Positions 45,529-58,521 of a stretch of DNA of 64,000 bases are shown here, piece by piece (the stretch's first letter is position 1; every line of letters begins with the position of its first letter). Below the pieces are notes generated by a model. It ran no database searches. It was not told the DNA's origin and worked only from the letters and a program-made list of their open reading frames with translations. The stretch is taken from NCBI GenBank assembly GCA_947650285.1, contig CANTFL010001211.1, forward strand, positions 558,001 through 622,000, written 5' to 3'. Source of the DNA: Hyaloperonospora brassicae. Taxonomy: Eukaryota > Oomycota > Peronosporomycetes > Peronosporales > Peronosporaceae. Position numbers and translations under genes: made by a program.

Positions 45529-46338
45529 GCTACCGCAACCTGTTGTCCCACCAGAACACCAAGATATCGGCGAGATTCGCCGGGCGCCAGCAGAGTGAGA
45601 CCACAGGTGCTTACAGGTTGCGCTGATCCGCGCGGGTCCAGCTCGAGAACCATTGATTTAGCCCGAATTTTCGAAATACCTGACACGCGATCGAAGGCAT
45701 CGAGAATAGCGATAACAGGCAAAATTGCAGACCGATCGCGAAGGTATACAGCAGTATCGTCGGCATATCCCGAGACTTTGAGCTCAGTTCTATGCCCGCT
45801 AGATGTGATAGGTACACCTCGAATGTCCTCCCGCGCCTGAAGCACCCGATAGACACTATCAAAGGCGAGAATAAAGAGAAGTGGCGCGAGGGGACACCCT
45901 CGCCGGATTCCACAAGTAACGGCACGTCGACTCAAGCGATATCCATTGACGAGAAAACGGCACGTGTTGTCGCGGTGTAATGCTGCAACGACGGATACGA
46001 AGTGGGGTGTTAACTCAAGCCACGTCAGCGCCGAAAGTAAATATGGACGTTGCAATTTATCGTACGTCTTTGCAAAACGAGAAGAAGAATAATGTGTAAG
46101 CCGTACCTCGTCGATCTCGCAGCCACGACGTATACTTGTGCGTGTCGTGGACAAGACATAGGTGATCAAATCGCCCCGACACCGCAACTTCAGCACGCAT
46201 ACCGGCGCGCAGTCGATCATCAATCACCCGCCGAACATCAACGGTGACACTACCGTCGTCATTATAGGCTACCGCAGCTCTCGATGTAAATCGACGGCTC
46301 GTCTGCAGACTTCCCTGACCGCGCCTTGGCGAGTGTGC
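45529..46338 (-). mobile_element. LINE copy 3, inverted and internally deleted RT segment
   Basis: Read on the minus strand, 46,338-46,092 matches copy 2 53,655-53,413. This is fused to 46,091-45,529, which matches copy 2 54,715-54,153. In copy 2 the downstream block is the first one, so the order is scrambled. The RT block keeps the canonical IRRGCPLAPLLFILA and SGYADDTAVYL boxes, so this copy derives from a better-preserved source than copies 1 and 2. Confidence 0.75.
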
Positions 46339-47518
46339 CGCAAAAGCTCAGGTGGTTCTTGCAAGGTTTTCAGCTGAATTGTATCGATAGAGATGCGCTT
46401 ATCCTCGACGGTTGCTGGAGTGGTCCCGAAACGCTTTGCGTGACCGCAAATCTTTTCCAGCAGGACATCTATGTCGTTCAAGTAGATGACACACATCAGC
46501 CAATCCGGAGTAGTCAGCACATTCACCTCACAATAGTGACCAGGCATTGACGGGTTGTGGAGACGGACAGTGTACATCAGAAGTCTATATTGAATTAAAT
46601 CGACGACATTTAAGCCGCGAAGATTGAATCCTTATGCACACCTCTTGACTGTGTGATACTGGTGCCGACATTAATCGACTTTCACGCATACTGGCCACGA
46701 AGGCTTCCCGCTAAATCTGACGGACGGTCCTACGCCCATCAGCATTATAGTTCCTAAACTTTAAGATTCTCTGGCACAGCAGCAGGTCCAAACTCGTCAC
46801 TTTAGCCGCTGGAACAACATTTCCAGCTCGCGTCTACAACCAAAACTTCCCACAGCGCAGTAGCTGCTCCCACCACGCTATTGATCCACACTCTTTCGGG
46901 GTGCGAACCTCCCAAATCACGGGCCGAGAATTTTACACTGGCGTAAGCTCCCGATCAAGCCCTGGTCACTGCACGGCGGGGGTTTGACTTACCTCGGAAG
47001 CGGGGCTATATCACTGCTTACGAGGTTGAAGGCTTGGACGATATTGTCAATGCCTGCGCACCTTCACCGGAGAGCAACAAATGTGGTCGTATGGAGTCTC
47101 ATCAGCATACCGATTCTCTTTCTATAGACGATTCACGAATCGATCGTAGCGACTGAGTATCGGTTTAACATGCGCTCGGCTCTGATTGGCCGATAGCAGC
47201 GCATGCGCCGTATCCCCACGTGCATTAATGCAGAAGGGTTTGGCTAACCACGGCGTAGTTGGACCCAGCGTATATTCGCTTTCACATTCATCGCTATGAT
47301 TTAGCCGGTGAGCTCTTAGCCAGTCTAGATGATTAGGTCGTAGTGCAGTGGACTGCCGCTTGGCGTCAAAAATTGATATTGGAAGGGCTCCATGAGTACA
47401 AGAATCGGACCTAAGAACTGTCCACGATCACTTGGCTAGACCAATGGATCAGTAGTACGACGCATCGGACATACCCTTCCAGGATTTCCCAATTATAAAA
47501 AATGCAGATGGCTGCGCC
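46339..47518. other. Unassigned stretch, possible retroelement debris
   Basis: No convincing gene. A minus-strand frame at 46,577-46,339 contains CVIYLNDIDVL, vaguely like the YLDDI box of a gypsy reverse transcriptase, but too short to assign. 46,600-47,518 shows nothing recognisable. Confidence 0.3.
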
Positions 47519-47957
47519 TGTAATGGTATAGCTCGTTACACGACATTTTCATTGAGAAAAAAATAACAATTCAAATTATTTTGTTAAATGTTCTTTTTAC
47601 AATATCACGAAGCACAGCGATATTGTTGACATGACCGAAGGGTCTACTCATTGGTTGATATTGAGCTGAAATCAACCCACCCATGTCTGCTAGACGCGCG
47701 CAATGGGTGGCGAGTAGACGTCATCATACGTTTTTATAGATTAATATATTTAAGTCAGGACACAAAGAACAAGAGTTATGGGAATTAATTTAAATCAAAT
47801 GTCTGTTGACCTTTTACCACGACTAGAGTCTTTAACTTAGTCGCTTACTTTCCTATGTAGTAGTGTTAGACATAACAGCGCACTGACCTTCACTGTTGTC
47901 AATGAAAATTAACTCCGTACTGGCAAACTGGTACGTAATTGTCGGTGGCCCGTTACA
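47519..47957 (-). mobile_element. Ty3/gypsy LTR (439 bp), minus orientation
   Basis: On the minus strand it starts TGTAACGGGCC and ends ACCATTACA. It shares with the LTR at 11,937-12,379 the blocks around CGTATGATGACGTCTA and GAGTAGACCCTTCGGTCAT. No target-site duplication is visible and no coding part is attached. Confidence 0.7.
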
Positions 47958-48689
47958 GGGACCGTATGCGGGCCGTCAACTATACTGCGGACGACTTATT
48001 GCGTCTTTGTGGCCCACAGCAACGTATTCGCATGAGCCAACATCTGCTATGCGCAATGTTGCATGCTACGGAATTTGCAGCTCTCGCTGGAGATAGGTTA
48101 CAGCTGGAGCGTACACCGGAGAATCTACGGGGATATTTCTGTTTACTACGTACCAAAATTGGTTACAGTACAGCCCATTTCTCACCAAGTGAGCACCTCG
48201 TCGAATGTCGCTCTCTCACAAAGTATATCTCAACAGCCTTGGAGCCTGAAGACCATCCGTTTCTTGTTGAGTACGAAAGGTAGCATACGGTACACTCAAA
48301 TACCATGCTCGGGACTGAAAACCTTGCAGATGTCGGCGGTTATGGGAGAATTCGCTAACTTCGGGACTGGGAACAACCCCGAGCATATTTTTGCCGACAC
48401 GTCATGAGCGTCAGCTGAGCACGGTATATGCATCGCAAGAGATCCGTATATTCAAGCAAATTGTTTGCCTCCAGTGGATGTCGTCGTGGCGCCACGTGCC
48501 TGTACGGCACAGGACCCATTGCGTGGTGAATTCAGGAGACTCATCTCCACACATACGAGGAGGCGGCTGATCCGAATGCCACTTGGGCACGTATTTGAGG
48601 TGTTTACCTGGCCCAACATACCAGTCTATCGTACTGAAGTGTTAGCTCTTCTAACAAGGGTAGAGTGACAATTATAATAACTCATCAGT
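47958..48689. other. Unassigned stretch
   Basis: A 114-codon plus-strand frame (47,939-48,283) partly overlaps the LTR end and has no recognisable motif. Nothing else is supported. Confidence 0.3.
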
Positions 48690-50580
48690 TTCCGACGCGT
48701 GCGGTTGAGTAGAATCCCAAAATCTGGAACAGTCGGTCGCTTGCAATTTCTACCGATGGAGCCACTCTGGTCAATGTTTACGCTCCCAATCACAGGAGAG
48801 ACCGGGAGACCGTTTTTGCCAATTTGCATGCCTGGAGAATGCACACTACTGACACCATCTATGTTAGGGACTTTAATTATGCTCAAAGTCCAGCATTGAA
48901 TTGCTATCAGCAATGGTCGACCCGTTCCGAAAGTCCTGCATTGTATACGTTTTAGCCGCGTCGGTACTGGCAGATGCACCGGTCTCCGAGATCATGCTGA
49001 GGACAAGCCTGAGGACGACCCTTCTGACCACACTCCATACTTGGAGAGCAACCCGGCAAGACGCATTGACCGCTTTTATGTGCCTGCCCATTGGGTAAAT
49101 CGAGTGCAATGGGTGTCGGCACGGACCTCTCCTCAACTGTCTGATCACCAAGAGGTGGCCCTGCACCTCAGTAGACCACAGCTAGGCGAGCGACATTCGA
49201 CCTACCTACGGGTAATATACCCTTTTCAAGCTTCCTATCTCATCCAAGTCATGTCGGAACTTGTGGAGGAGCTCGAAGGAATGGCAGTTTGCCTAGCGGC
49301 GTCGACGGTCACTTAGGACATCGACGTGGCTAAGTGTGATCGGAGTATTCGTCTTATTAGCAAACGCGATAAGCAGCGGCGGTCCAGGCTTCGTCACAGC
49401 ATCCGGAAACGTGCAAATCGAAATTTTCTTTCCCGATCGCACTGGGTCGAAAGCACCGTTAATTACTGTTGTGATATATGATTCTTCTTGAACAGAGGCT
49501 CGAAAGGTCCGCAACTTAATTACGGGAGACATTTCACCGGACTTCGAATAAGGAGAGGCAAGAAGCTGTCTCCAGTGTTTATAGGCTACACGAGCCGCGC
49601 ATTTACAGGCATTGGTCGATCGCAGACAAATTTGCGTATAATGATCTTTGATTATAGGTTTCATTTATTGCACAACGTCTCTGGTGGATTTACCCGCGGC
49701 GGTTAGGCGTTTCGTGAAAACACTCGGGGAGCGATTATTAGCCGCAGCCGAAAAAAAGCTTCTAGCTCGTTTTATTGAGGCATAAGTCCTGCTTGCTGTT
49801 GCGAGTGTCAAACGCCATAAATCGTCTGTTCCAGATGGGTTAAATAGCGATATTTACAAGGACATAGTAGCTCTCCCCGAGCCAGCACTCGCGGAAATTA
49901 GCAACTAAATTTTGGACGGACCGGGATCCTTTCTCTCGTTTACTGAAGCCTTTAATAAACCATTGCAAAAAAAGGGAACTCGTTGGAAACGATGATCTAC
50001 CGGCCTATCGCTTTACTCCAAACTAAGTACAAGATCTCGCAAGTTGTTGGCGACGAGGCTGCAAAGGGTTATACCTATACTTATTAGTCAGTCGCAGAAG
50101 AAATTTGGGCACGGACGACAAAGACGAAGCTGGTGCTGATGATGGTATCCGAATTAATTACAATGCGAGATGAATCGTCAAGGGGAGTTGTGGATATTCA
50201 CCTCATCCTCTTACATGACTTTCGTAAGGCATACGACACGTTGAAACATGATGTAAGAGAAATATGTCTCTCCGGACATTTGGTTTTATTAATCGATATG
50301 TATGGATCATCACCCGACTGCATTCTGGGACTCCAGCGTCTTTTCTCGTCAATGGACAAAAATCAGAATTCATTCCCGCTGTTTCGGGTATCCAAAAAGG
50401 TTGCCCGCTCGCCTGCTGCTGTTTCTACTAGCCGTGGAGCTTCTTGGAGTTGCTGTACAGCAATCGCCAAATTTACAAGGTCTGCATGTCCCGGGGAGCG
50501 AAGCGTACACACAAACATTCTTCGCCTTTGTCGATGACTCTACGATTTTCCTCGAACAAGCCAGCCAATTACTTTAACTT
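48690..50580 (+). mobile_element. Decayed LINE of a second family (endonuclease and RT remnants)
   Basis: An endonuclease-like stretch translates as VNVYAPNHRRDRETVFANLH (48,773 on) and then TIYVRDFNYA (GDFN box altered to RDFN). Near 49,130 SPQLSDHQEVALHL is the SDH box. RT remnants are HDFRKAYDTLKHDV (about 50,214) and FFAFVDDSTIFLEQ (about 50,520, FVDD catalytic box). Many stops and frameshifts. The motifs differ clearly from LINE copies 1-3, so it is another family. Confidence 0.65.
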
Positions 50581-51474
50581 CTCAGCATAAATAATCGCTT
50601 AGGTGCGTTGTCAGGCCTACTAGCTCAACTAGAAAAACGTAACTTTTGATTTTAAACACTGGATAGAAACTTTCCGAGCTTTACGGTATTTAGGTGGTCC
50701 AAACGGTAGAGACCACGCGCTACCTCGGCTACTGAGTCGGTTTTCGGGGATCTCTGTATACGACGTATGTGTTGTAGTTGAACTTGTGCAAACGAAGGTG
50801 AAAGTTAAAGTGGAATGTATTCGGTGTTACCTATTCGTCGTGTCAACATTACGTTATGCATAGGCCTAAACGGAACTGCAACTAGACCACATCAAGCTGT
50901 ACATGGTTTCCGTCTCTCCCTGTCCCATGTGGCACTCTGTCACATGGCGTCCTTCTCTCTTCGTCCCATGTGTCGACCTATCACATACCAATCAATCAGG
51001 TGAGGTCCGAACTTACCTGTGACGGGTCTTGCACTTAAGCTGCAGGACCTTGTCACCTGTCAGAAACAGTAACGTCTAACACTCTCGCATCGAAATGGGG
51101 CATTTCGCCTTGGAAATCTTCAAAAGAGATTGTGTGCCGCGTCGATTATTGCTATCAGTATGGATAATCGTGTGCTCCTTTTTAACTCAATCATATTACC
51201 GTCCATACTGTTTACGGCCGCGGTTTTAAGCGTCCGACTGGGAACGCAAGGAAATACAGAAGTTGCATAAACATTTATTCTGAGCTCGCTCGACCACTAT
51301 AGAATCAAGCCGACACAAAATAAATCCTGGCCTACTCTACACGACGAATCAAGCGAGTGGCCTCGGTCTAGCCTAGGTCGAAGTGGCTGTGAAACACAAC
51401 GAACGAAACATACACTACGCTGGCGCACACAAGCTCACGACAAGAAATAAAAGACTTGGCACTCGTGGAAGTAT
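50581..51474. other. Unassigned stretch
   Basis: About 900 bp without recognisable coding or repeat signal between the decayed LINE and the 3' end of LINE copy 2. A tail of the decayed LINE may lie here. Confidence 0.3.
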
Positions 51475-51565
51475 CAGTGAGTGAGAAAGTGAGGTATATT
51501 TAGGTACGCTTACGACCTACTATATCCCGTCACCCGGAAACAAGGGTACCGAGGTGACTGCTACT

Positions 51566-52800
51566 TTATATACTAGGTAGAACTAGGTCGAGAACATCAG
51601 AAAACCTGCGCTTAAACTCTTGTTGCAATATTATCAGGTTCCTCGACGTCAGTACGGGGCCCTGTATTACGTATTGTTCGGCCTGAAAGGTCTGCAACCA
51701 ATGATTGACATCATAATCAAAAAAGGTCGTGGCTTCCTGGACTAGACCGGGGTTAGAAGAAGCGTGCGCTCGAAGTGACGTTCCTCTGTCCATAGCGATA
51801 TTCGCCAGTCGATCCGCCATTTTGTTGTAAGTGCGATAATGATGTCCCCAGCTGGAGACATGGATGTCGTTAGCGACGGCGCTTGCTTTGGTGAATAACT
51901 GCACCAAGTGCTGCTAGTGTGGAGGATGTCGTGTTAGGAGCTGCGCAAGCACAAGCGCACTGTCCCTAATGACATGCAGGGGCAAGTAATCGCTGGCCTT
52001 TGCTTGCCGAAGATCGTGGATGAGCCCCCAGTATTCAGCGATATTGTTAGTAGTATCGGCAGCGGCACAGGACACGCTCGCTACCCACAAACGCATGCGG
52101 CGTGTGTCGGAATGTGGAGTCGGACAATAACAGATCCATCTCCGCCTGGAGCTGGATTTTCGCTGGATCCTCCACCGAAAAAGAGGAGGTAGAGCACTCC
52201 TGGGCACCGTTCGAAAGGTCGTACGTGCAACAAAGGAGGTTCGTCGTAGCAGAGGAGGGTATCAGCCAAGGCCGACCGTACCTGCGCAAACAGTTGCCCG
52301 TCCTCCCCCATTTCGGGCTGGTAGGTTGATCCACGAAACCTTCGAACCGACCGGCGAAAGATAGTCTTGGCCCTAGCTGTGTGAAAATTCTGTGATAGAT
52401 ACGGGCCTTCCATGCGCATAGGCGCTCGACCCAGATGGCACGAAGTGTCGTTGATACGACAAAACGATACAGCGCTCGAGCTGTCGGGAATACTGCAGCC
52501 TGAGGTTTCAATAAATCTGTCCCTGTGGTCATAGATTGCTTGACATCAACCCATGCGTTGGGCGGAATCCCCGGGAGGTCCAGTCCAAACACCCAGACAT
52601 GCAAGTCATTTTCGTGGAAAGTACCAAGCCATCGCCACCGATCAAGGAGGTATTTCCAGTGTCGACGCGCGCTAATGCATGCCCAAAAGATATGCCTCTC
52701 CAGAGCTGGACCAGCATCCACACACTCAAAGACGGGGCACGACAGATCTTGCTTCGCCCAATTACAGAGCGGGAAACTGTTACTTTTCAGTCGATAGAGC
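51566..52800 (-). pseudogene. LINE copy 2, zf-RVT/RNase H region
   Basis: Minus-strand pieces contain PALERHIFWACISARRHW, GLDLPGIPPNAWVDVKQS across the empty copia site, FFGGGSSENPAPGG, TTNNIAEYWGLIHDL and HHYRTYNKMADRLANIAMD. The frame breaks in the middle of RNase H (near 52,090) and again near 51,907. The first catalytic Asp is Gly, as in copy 1. Confidence 0.75.
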
Positions 52801-53412
52801 GTCTGAGCTTTGGTCGGAAAGGAAGCACGAATTCGTCAAATGTTTCTTCACGTGATCAATGGTGAACCTTCCGATATCACGTGAAAGTCCGACTTTGCAA
52901 ACCGTTCCTCGAGAAGTCTAGTTCCTTCCATATAGCGCCGCCGGGAGATAAGCTGTTTAAGTTTCTTTTGATGTGGCCGCCACTGTCGACGACCGGCCCA
53001 CAGGTGGACAACCCGCGTGAGCATCGGATGCGCGCCAAAGTGGACAAGATTCCCACTGGATGAGGACGCTGCGATATCGCACGCCGTCATCGACGAGACG
53101 GGTTGCAACCCACATACCATACCCGTATCGAAATGCAGGAGAGATGTACCTTCACTAGTAAGAAGCCAGTCATGGAATTGGTGCACCTTCGTCGAGTACA
53201 AAGTTAGGGACCCAGGTTCCAGCGCCCGATAGACCATAGACGGGAAATTGTAAAGAAGTGCGAGGCAGAAGGACCCGAAATGCCGTCTCTTCGCCATAGA
53301 TTGGGTCGCCATGTCACGCGTGTGAGAGAACAAGACAGTGCCAGTCTGCAAAGTCTTCCAAGACATTGCCTCACCAAGGTAAGTCAAACCCAGGGCAAAG
53401 ACGGCTCTGTTC

Positions 53413-55278
53413 AATGTGTAAGCCGTACCCCGTCGATCTCGCAGCCACGACGTATACTTGTGCGTGTCGTGGATAAGACATAGGTGATCAAATCGCCCGA
53501 CACCGTAACTTCGGCACGCATACCGGCGCGCAGTCGATCATCAAGCATCCGCCGAACATCAACGGTGACACTACCGTCGTCATTATAGGCTACCGCAGCT
53601 CTCGATGTAAATCGACGGCTCGTCTGCAGACTTCCCTGACCGCGCCTTGGCGAGTGTGCCGAATAATTTCAACAATGTCGGACCCGGTTTGCCATAGAGT
53701 CGCTCGATATCGAGGATGCTTGTCGCCATTCCAACAAAGCGTGATGTAAGCCGGATCTGACCCGCTTGATATGCACAAGTAATCACCAAGTAGTAAATTA
53801 CTCGAAGAAAGAGTGGCTTCCCAATGTTCAATTGCTGTAGATGCCATGGTCATCAATTCCGTCTGAATAAAAAGCACCGCTGGACCACCTTGAGGGATTG
53901 GTAAAGAAGCTATATCGGAAGGGACCCACGGTCGGGACTGCTTGCCATCACGGACGCCCCATACAAAGCCAATAATTAAGCTGTGCAGCCTGGTAACCAC
54001 GGCGGGAGGAGGCCAACAGTGCCGTGCTAAAAACGTGACTTTGGGGACAGCAATAGCTCTGGCGAGCTGAGCCCATTGTTCCATCGTGTGCGTCTTCTCC
54101 CGTGCTAATACGAGCCGGCTCCAGAGAGATCGGATGTACCTATTCCAGTTATCGGCTACCGCAACCTGTTGTCCCACCAGAACACCAAGATATCGGCGAG
54201 ATTCGCCAGGCGCCAGCAGAGTGAGACCACAGGTGCTTACAGGTTGCGCTGATCCGCGCGGGTCCAGCTCGAGAACCATTGATTTAGCCCGAATTTTCGA
54301 AATACCTGACACGCGATCGAAGGCATCGAGAATAGCGATAACAGGCAAAATTGCAGACCGATCGCGAAGGTATACAGCAGTATCGTCGGCATATCCCGAG
54401 ACTTTGAGCTCAGTTCTATGCCCGCTAGATGTGATAGGTACACCTCGAATGTCCTCCCGCGCTTGAAGCACCCGATAGACACTATCAAAGGCGAGAATAA
54501 AGAGAAGTGGCAAGAGGGGACACATTCGCCGGATTCCACAAGTAACGGCACGTCGACTCAAGCGATATCCATTGACGAGAAAACGGCACGTGTTGTCGCG
54601 GTGTAATGCTGCCACGACGGATACGAAGTGGGGTGACAACGTAAGCCACGTCAGCGCCGAAAGTAAATATGGACATTGCAATGTATCGTACGCCTTTGTA
54701 AAACGAGAAGCAGAACAATTGCTCAATGTAGGTCGCTGTCCAATTTTTCAGCTTTGCGTACCGCCGCGAACATGTCAAGAGCCGTATGGATCGATCGACT
54801 CGGAACAAAACTAACTTGAGCCGACAGGACGAGTTGCGACAGCAATGGCCGCACCCGAAACGAAAGAATCTGGGTAAATACGTTGTAGTCGCTGTTGAGG
54901 AGAGCGATGGGGGTGATGATCGAGTGGCAAGGCAGTGGCCGGACATTTCTTTAAGCACTGAATATTTGCTCCACCAAACGACGCCGGAAACACGCTGCAC
55001 GTAAGCCATCTGCTGTTAAATGTCGCGAGAATGGGACCGAGCGTGTCCGCGTAATCGCGGTGTAATGTGTTGTCAATTTCATCCGGTCCAGCGCCTTTAT
55101 CATGTTTAAGTCTCTTCAAAGCCGCACCCACATCGTCGGGAGAAATGTTCGATGTCACAGGAGAGTCATCAATCCGGTCCGGAGGGGTGACCCGGGAAAG
55201 GAGAGCGGCGGTAGCTTCGGGACAAAAAAAAGAATTAGTCATAATACGCCTCCACCAGTCAGCCATTTCATCAGCCAA
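53413..55278 (-). pseudogene. LINE copy 2, reverse transcriptase region
   Basis: ISPDDVGAALKRLKHDKGAG with PDEI is followed by the same frameshift as copy 1 and the same stop after RPVGSS. The second block (54,726-53,590) has IRRMCPLLPLLF, as in copy 1, but keeps the catalytic SGYADDTAVYL. The element cannot encode a whole RT. Confidence 0.8.
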
Positions 55279-55750
55279 TTCCTGGGACCGATTCGGCCCG
55301 GATGACTCTTTTCTTCTAACAAATACAATGGTGTTGTCTTGACACTTAGTCGAAACCCGGGCGTAAAAACGGCGGGATGTCTCTCCAGTCGTGTACGTGT
55401 GCTGTACGAGAAGGCGTTCTTTCTTGGTCCGTTGCCAAAAGCGGCGACACTCTGCAACTTTACGCCAAATTTATCGCCGTAGTATCGGGGGTGCTAGGCT
55501 GTTTGCATCCTTCATGATTGCCAGAAGGTGAGGCATCAAAGGTACGTGCCACCAGGAGAGCAGTATTCAAATGGAGATATAGACTATGCAGTTGCTGCCT
55601 ATAGCTTTTTGTCAGGCCTTGACGCGCGGTATTGGTAGTCGCCAAAAGAACTTAACGAAGACTTATCTTTCAGTCGTCCCACCAGTCGGCTAAGCTCCGG
55701 GCTGTAGTATAGTCCGACGTCGGAACAGAAATAATTGCGGCGGCTTTTAG

Positions 55751-56580
55751 CTAGGCCAGTGCAATGGCCAAAATGATAGCTTTGTGCGCGGCCGCATGTG
55801 CACAACCCGAAACAGGATACACGCGCCTCGGCTTTTGGACACGGACCACATGACGGGGCACGTTGATCATGATGCCTATTTTATTGTTGTCGGCAGCAAT
55901 ACCAGATACCGATATAGCAACGTCTCGAATCCAATCAGCATGCCGGGAACTCACATACCACCTATCGAGTCACAAACTCGCCGAATTACCGCCCGGCAGC
56001 GTGTAGAAATAAGTGTGAGCCTCCTCGTGAAATGCCGGTATAGCTCTCCCTTCTTCGGCGATCTCCATATCACCACTAAGGACATCACTGAGCTGCACTC
56101 GACCGATAAACCGTCGCAACGCCAAGGATTCGATTCGTCCGGGTGAGATATATAGGAAAGGTCCATTCGTGGATGTAAAATACAGTTGAAATCCCCACCA
56201 ACTAACATGGGTCCGTCGAAGTCCTGTAGAAGAACTTGAAGGCTCTTGAACATCGACACCCGCTCAGTCTTGACACTTGGTGCATACACGTTGACAACAA
56301 TAACTTTTTCTCCCAGAAGCTTGACCTGAAAATCCATCCAGTGCGGCGTCCAATGAGCCTCAGACCACATGACCATTTCCGTGACCGCTGAGTAGGGGTC
56401 TTGTTACATCGCCTCTCCACGTTTAGCGTGCTCTGACTCGGTACACAATGAGCATCTGCTCTGGTGGACAAAGCCCCAGGAAGAGTTGTAAAGCTTTTCC
56501 ATAATAATTGACTCACCAATAGTGACTCGCGTTTCCTGTAGAAGAACCAAATCGATGGTACCCCTAGATTCGCTCAGTCA
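55751..56580 (-). pseudogene. LINE copy 2, APE-like endonuclease region
   Basis: Contains VIVVNVYAPS, MLVGGDFNCIL and HADWIRDVAISVSGIAADNN, with stops at the same places as copy 1 (for example after DSIGGM). Confidence 0.7.
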
Positions 56581-57031
56581 GAAGTGAGTAAACCAAGATG
56601 AGCAGTGTTCCGGGTTCTTGGAAAATCCCGCGACATTCTGCAAATGGAGACCGACGCTGTTGCTGCGCGGATGACGAGACTCTTTCATCAGAAGTCTACG
56701 ACGACGTTGGGGCGTGTACCGAGGCTGAGCACCCCCTAGCTCATCTAAGATGCTCTCAGAATTGCGGTTCCAGCAGTCGACTATTGCGAGCGATAAGGTC
56801 AAACGCCGGTTGCCAGTTTGCAGGTTTGCAGAATTGCCGACGACCGCCGCGCGCACCTCTATGGAGAGGTGGTTTAGCACAGCCTTCGCTTGTGGCATTA
56901 ATATGTCCGTCTCAATCTCAATGGGTGGAAGATTTGGTAACAGAACGCACAGCACATTGATGACTCCCCCATGATCCAAGTCACCAAGCGGTTCGACGAC
57001 AGTCGCGCACAGCAAATCAGGCTGTAGATTG

Positions 57032-57814
57032 CTAAATCGTAGCCACCATTGGATATTGTCCGTCGATCTCTACCGAATTTGACCGGTTTGCCCATCCGCC
57101 GGCGGCCAAACCCAAGCACAGATCGCGGAGTTTTGAATCGGCGTGTGTAGTGTAAAGCCGTATCACAGCCATTTGAGATTCACTATTGCTGGCATATCCA
57201 AAGAAACGCAAGGTGTCACCCGGCATCGAGGTGAGATAAGCTATTGGATACGGTAGACCAGAGGCGAGTCTCGTCAATTCCAAGGCACAAGTGGTTATCC
57301 ACGCCACTTGTACTTTTGGTCCCACTGGCATGGTAACCGGAAGTTTTCTAACAGCTTTGTGCCAGATGACCCATTTGCGAATCGCAGCCGTTCTCGCTGG
57401 AAATTGTTTCGTAATCTCCGGCTCAGCGGCGTTCGCCACCGCAGCAGATGCAGTGTCTAGAACTTTGCGCACTCGGGTTGCACGTAAAAACTGGTCGTGA
57501 GTATCGGTATCGCGAACGTGTGCCATCGAGAACCGGACCGCTACCACCGAACATATATCGCCCATGCCAGCGACCGGACGTGTCGTCGATCCAGAAGTAC
57601 CCGTTTCGGGGTCGTAGAGTACTCTAGACGAGGCCTTGAGCTCTTTCTCGATCGACTTGGCCAGGTCCGCTGGAATAGGAACACGAGCGGCACATGGAGG
57701 CGGAGTTAAAGCCCCGTTATCTCGATCGTGTAGGCTAATGGTGGCACCAAACGCAACCGTGCTCTCTGCCATCGAAACGTAGAGATCCTGTGACATTTGC
57801 TCGTCCGACTCCAT
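57032..57814 (-). pseudogene. LINE copy 2, ORF1-like segment (260 codons open)
   Basis: Continuous here although the same segment is cut by a stop in copy 1. Starts MESDEQMSQDLYVSMAEST. No known domain recognised. It lies just before the endonuclease and is taken as the end of ORF1. A further related frame lies upstream (58,521-58,084). Confidence 0.55.
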
Positions 57815-58521
57815 GGGGAACGTCGGTTAAAGGTCCGAAGGTCCCGGTGAATGAGGATGCGCCGCGAACGGCACCTTGCGAGGTTGTGGTATTGAAGGCT
57901 TACCTGTGATACCCCGTTGGCGGCGAATTGAAAGAGGCCAGCAAACGATGGATCATGGACCTACTCCTCTCTCTACACCTTTCCGCCATTGCAGCAGTCG
58001 ACTCTTGGATGGTTTACGTTCCTGCGGAACCTTGACTTCGGTCACGAGCTTCTTTTTCGGTTTAATCCTTGCCAATCGGCGGGTCAGAGTTTCAAGTGTA
58101 TTCGCTGCGGTCGTTGCATCCGTGTTCGATCGGTTTCAACCAAACCCGCGGCACAGTATTTATGGCCGAATCTCCTTGCCTCATCGAAGTCCATACCCTT
58201 CCGATCTATCACACTGCGACAACCCCTTGGCATGCTCCAGCTGATCTTCCAGATTGAGAATCTCAGCGCTCGAGACACTCCTTTTGGTACATACAGTAAG
58301 GCTCTCGAGGCCGTCGCCCGATGTGGATGGGGAAGCATCTGCCACCTCCTGTGCGCAAGCCATCGGAATACAGTTACCAAAGCTGGCGTGGCGACTTCTT
58401 TAACCCCAAAAGACCTATGAAAGGTCCGGAGCGTGATTGGCTCACCATCTGGCCTTCGTTCCATAGATAGCTTCGCGGCATCCCCAGTATCAATCTTCGT
58501 CACTAAAAGCTCCATCGTCAC

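Larger units (their letters stand above)
51475..58521 (-). mobile_element. Non-LTR retrotransposon (LINE), copy 2, inverted relative to copy 1
   Basis: From about 58,150 to 51,475 it follows copy 1 (21,905-33,722 without the copia element) nearly base for base, with the same lengths and many of the same stops. The copia insertion site is empty here. The region 58,150-58,521 diverges from copy 1, and the 5' limit is not clear. Together copies 1 and 2 form an inverted pair of about 6.7 kb. Confidence 0.85.

Noticed and set aside
43185..46338. LINE copy 3 as a simple twin-priming 5' inversion
   Set aside because: Twin-priming leaves one inverted 5' block ahead of a sense 3' block. Here the inverted part is on the other side and consists of two re-ordered blocks.
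46339..46577. Minus-strand frame with CVIYLNDIDVL, resembling a gypsy RT YLDDI box
   Set aside because: Only one weak motif over about 80 codons. Left as possible debris rather than called.
47939..48283. 114-codon plus-strand frame starting inside the gypsy LTR end
   Set aside because: Start lies in the LTR, no recognisable domain, and overlapping frames of equal length exist.
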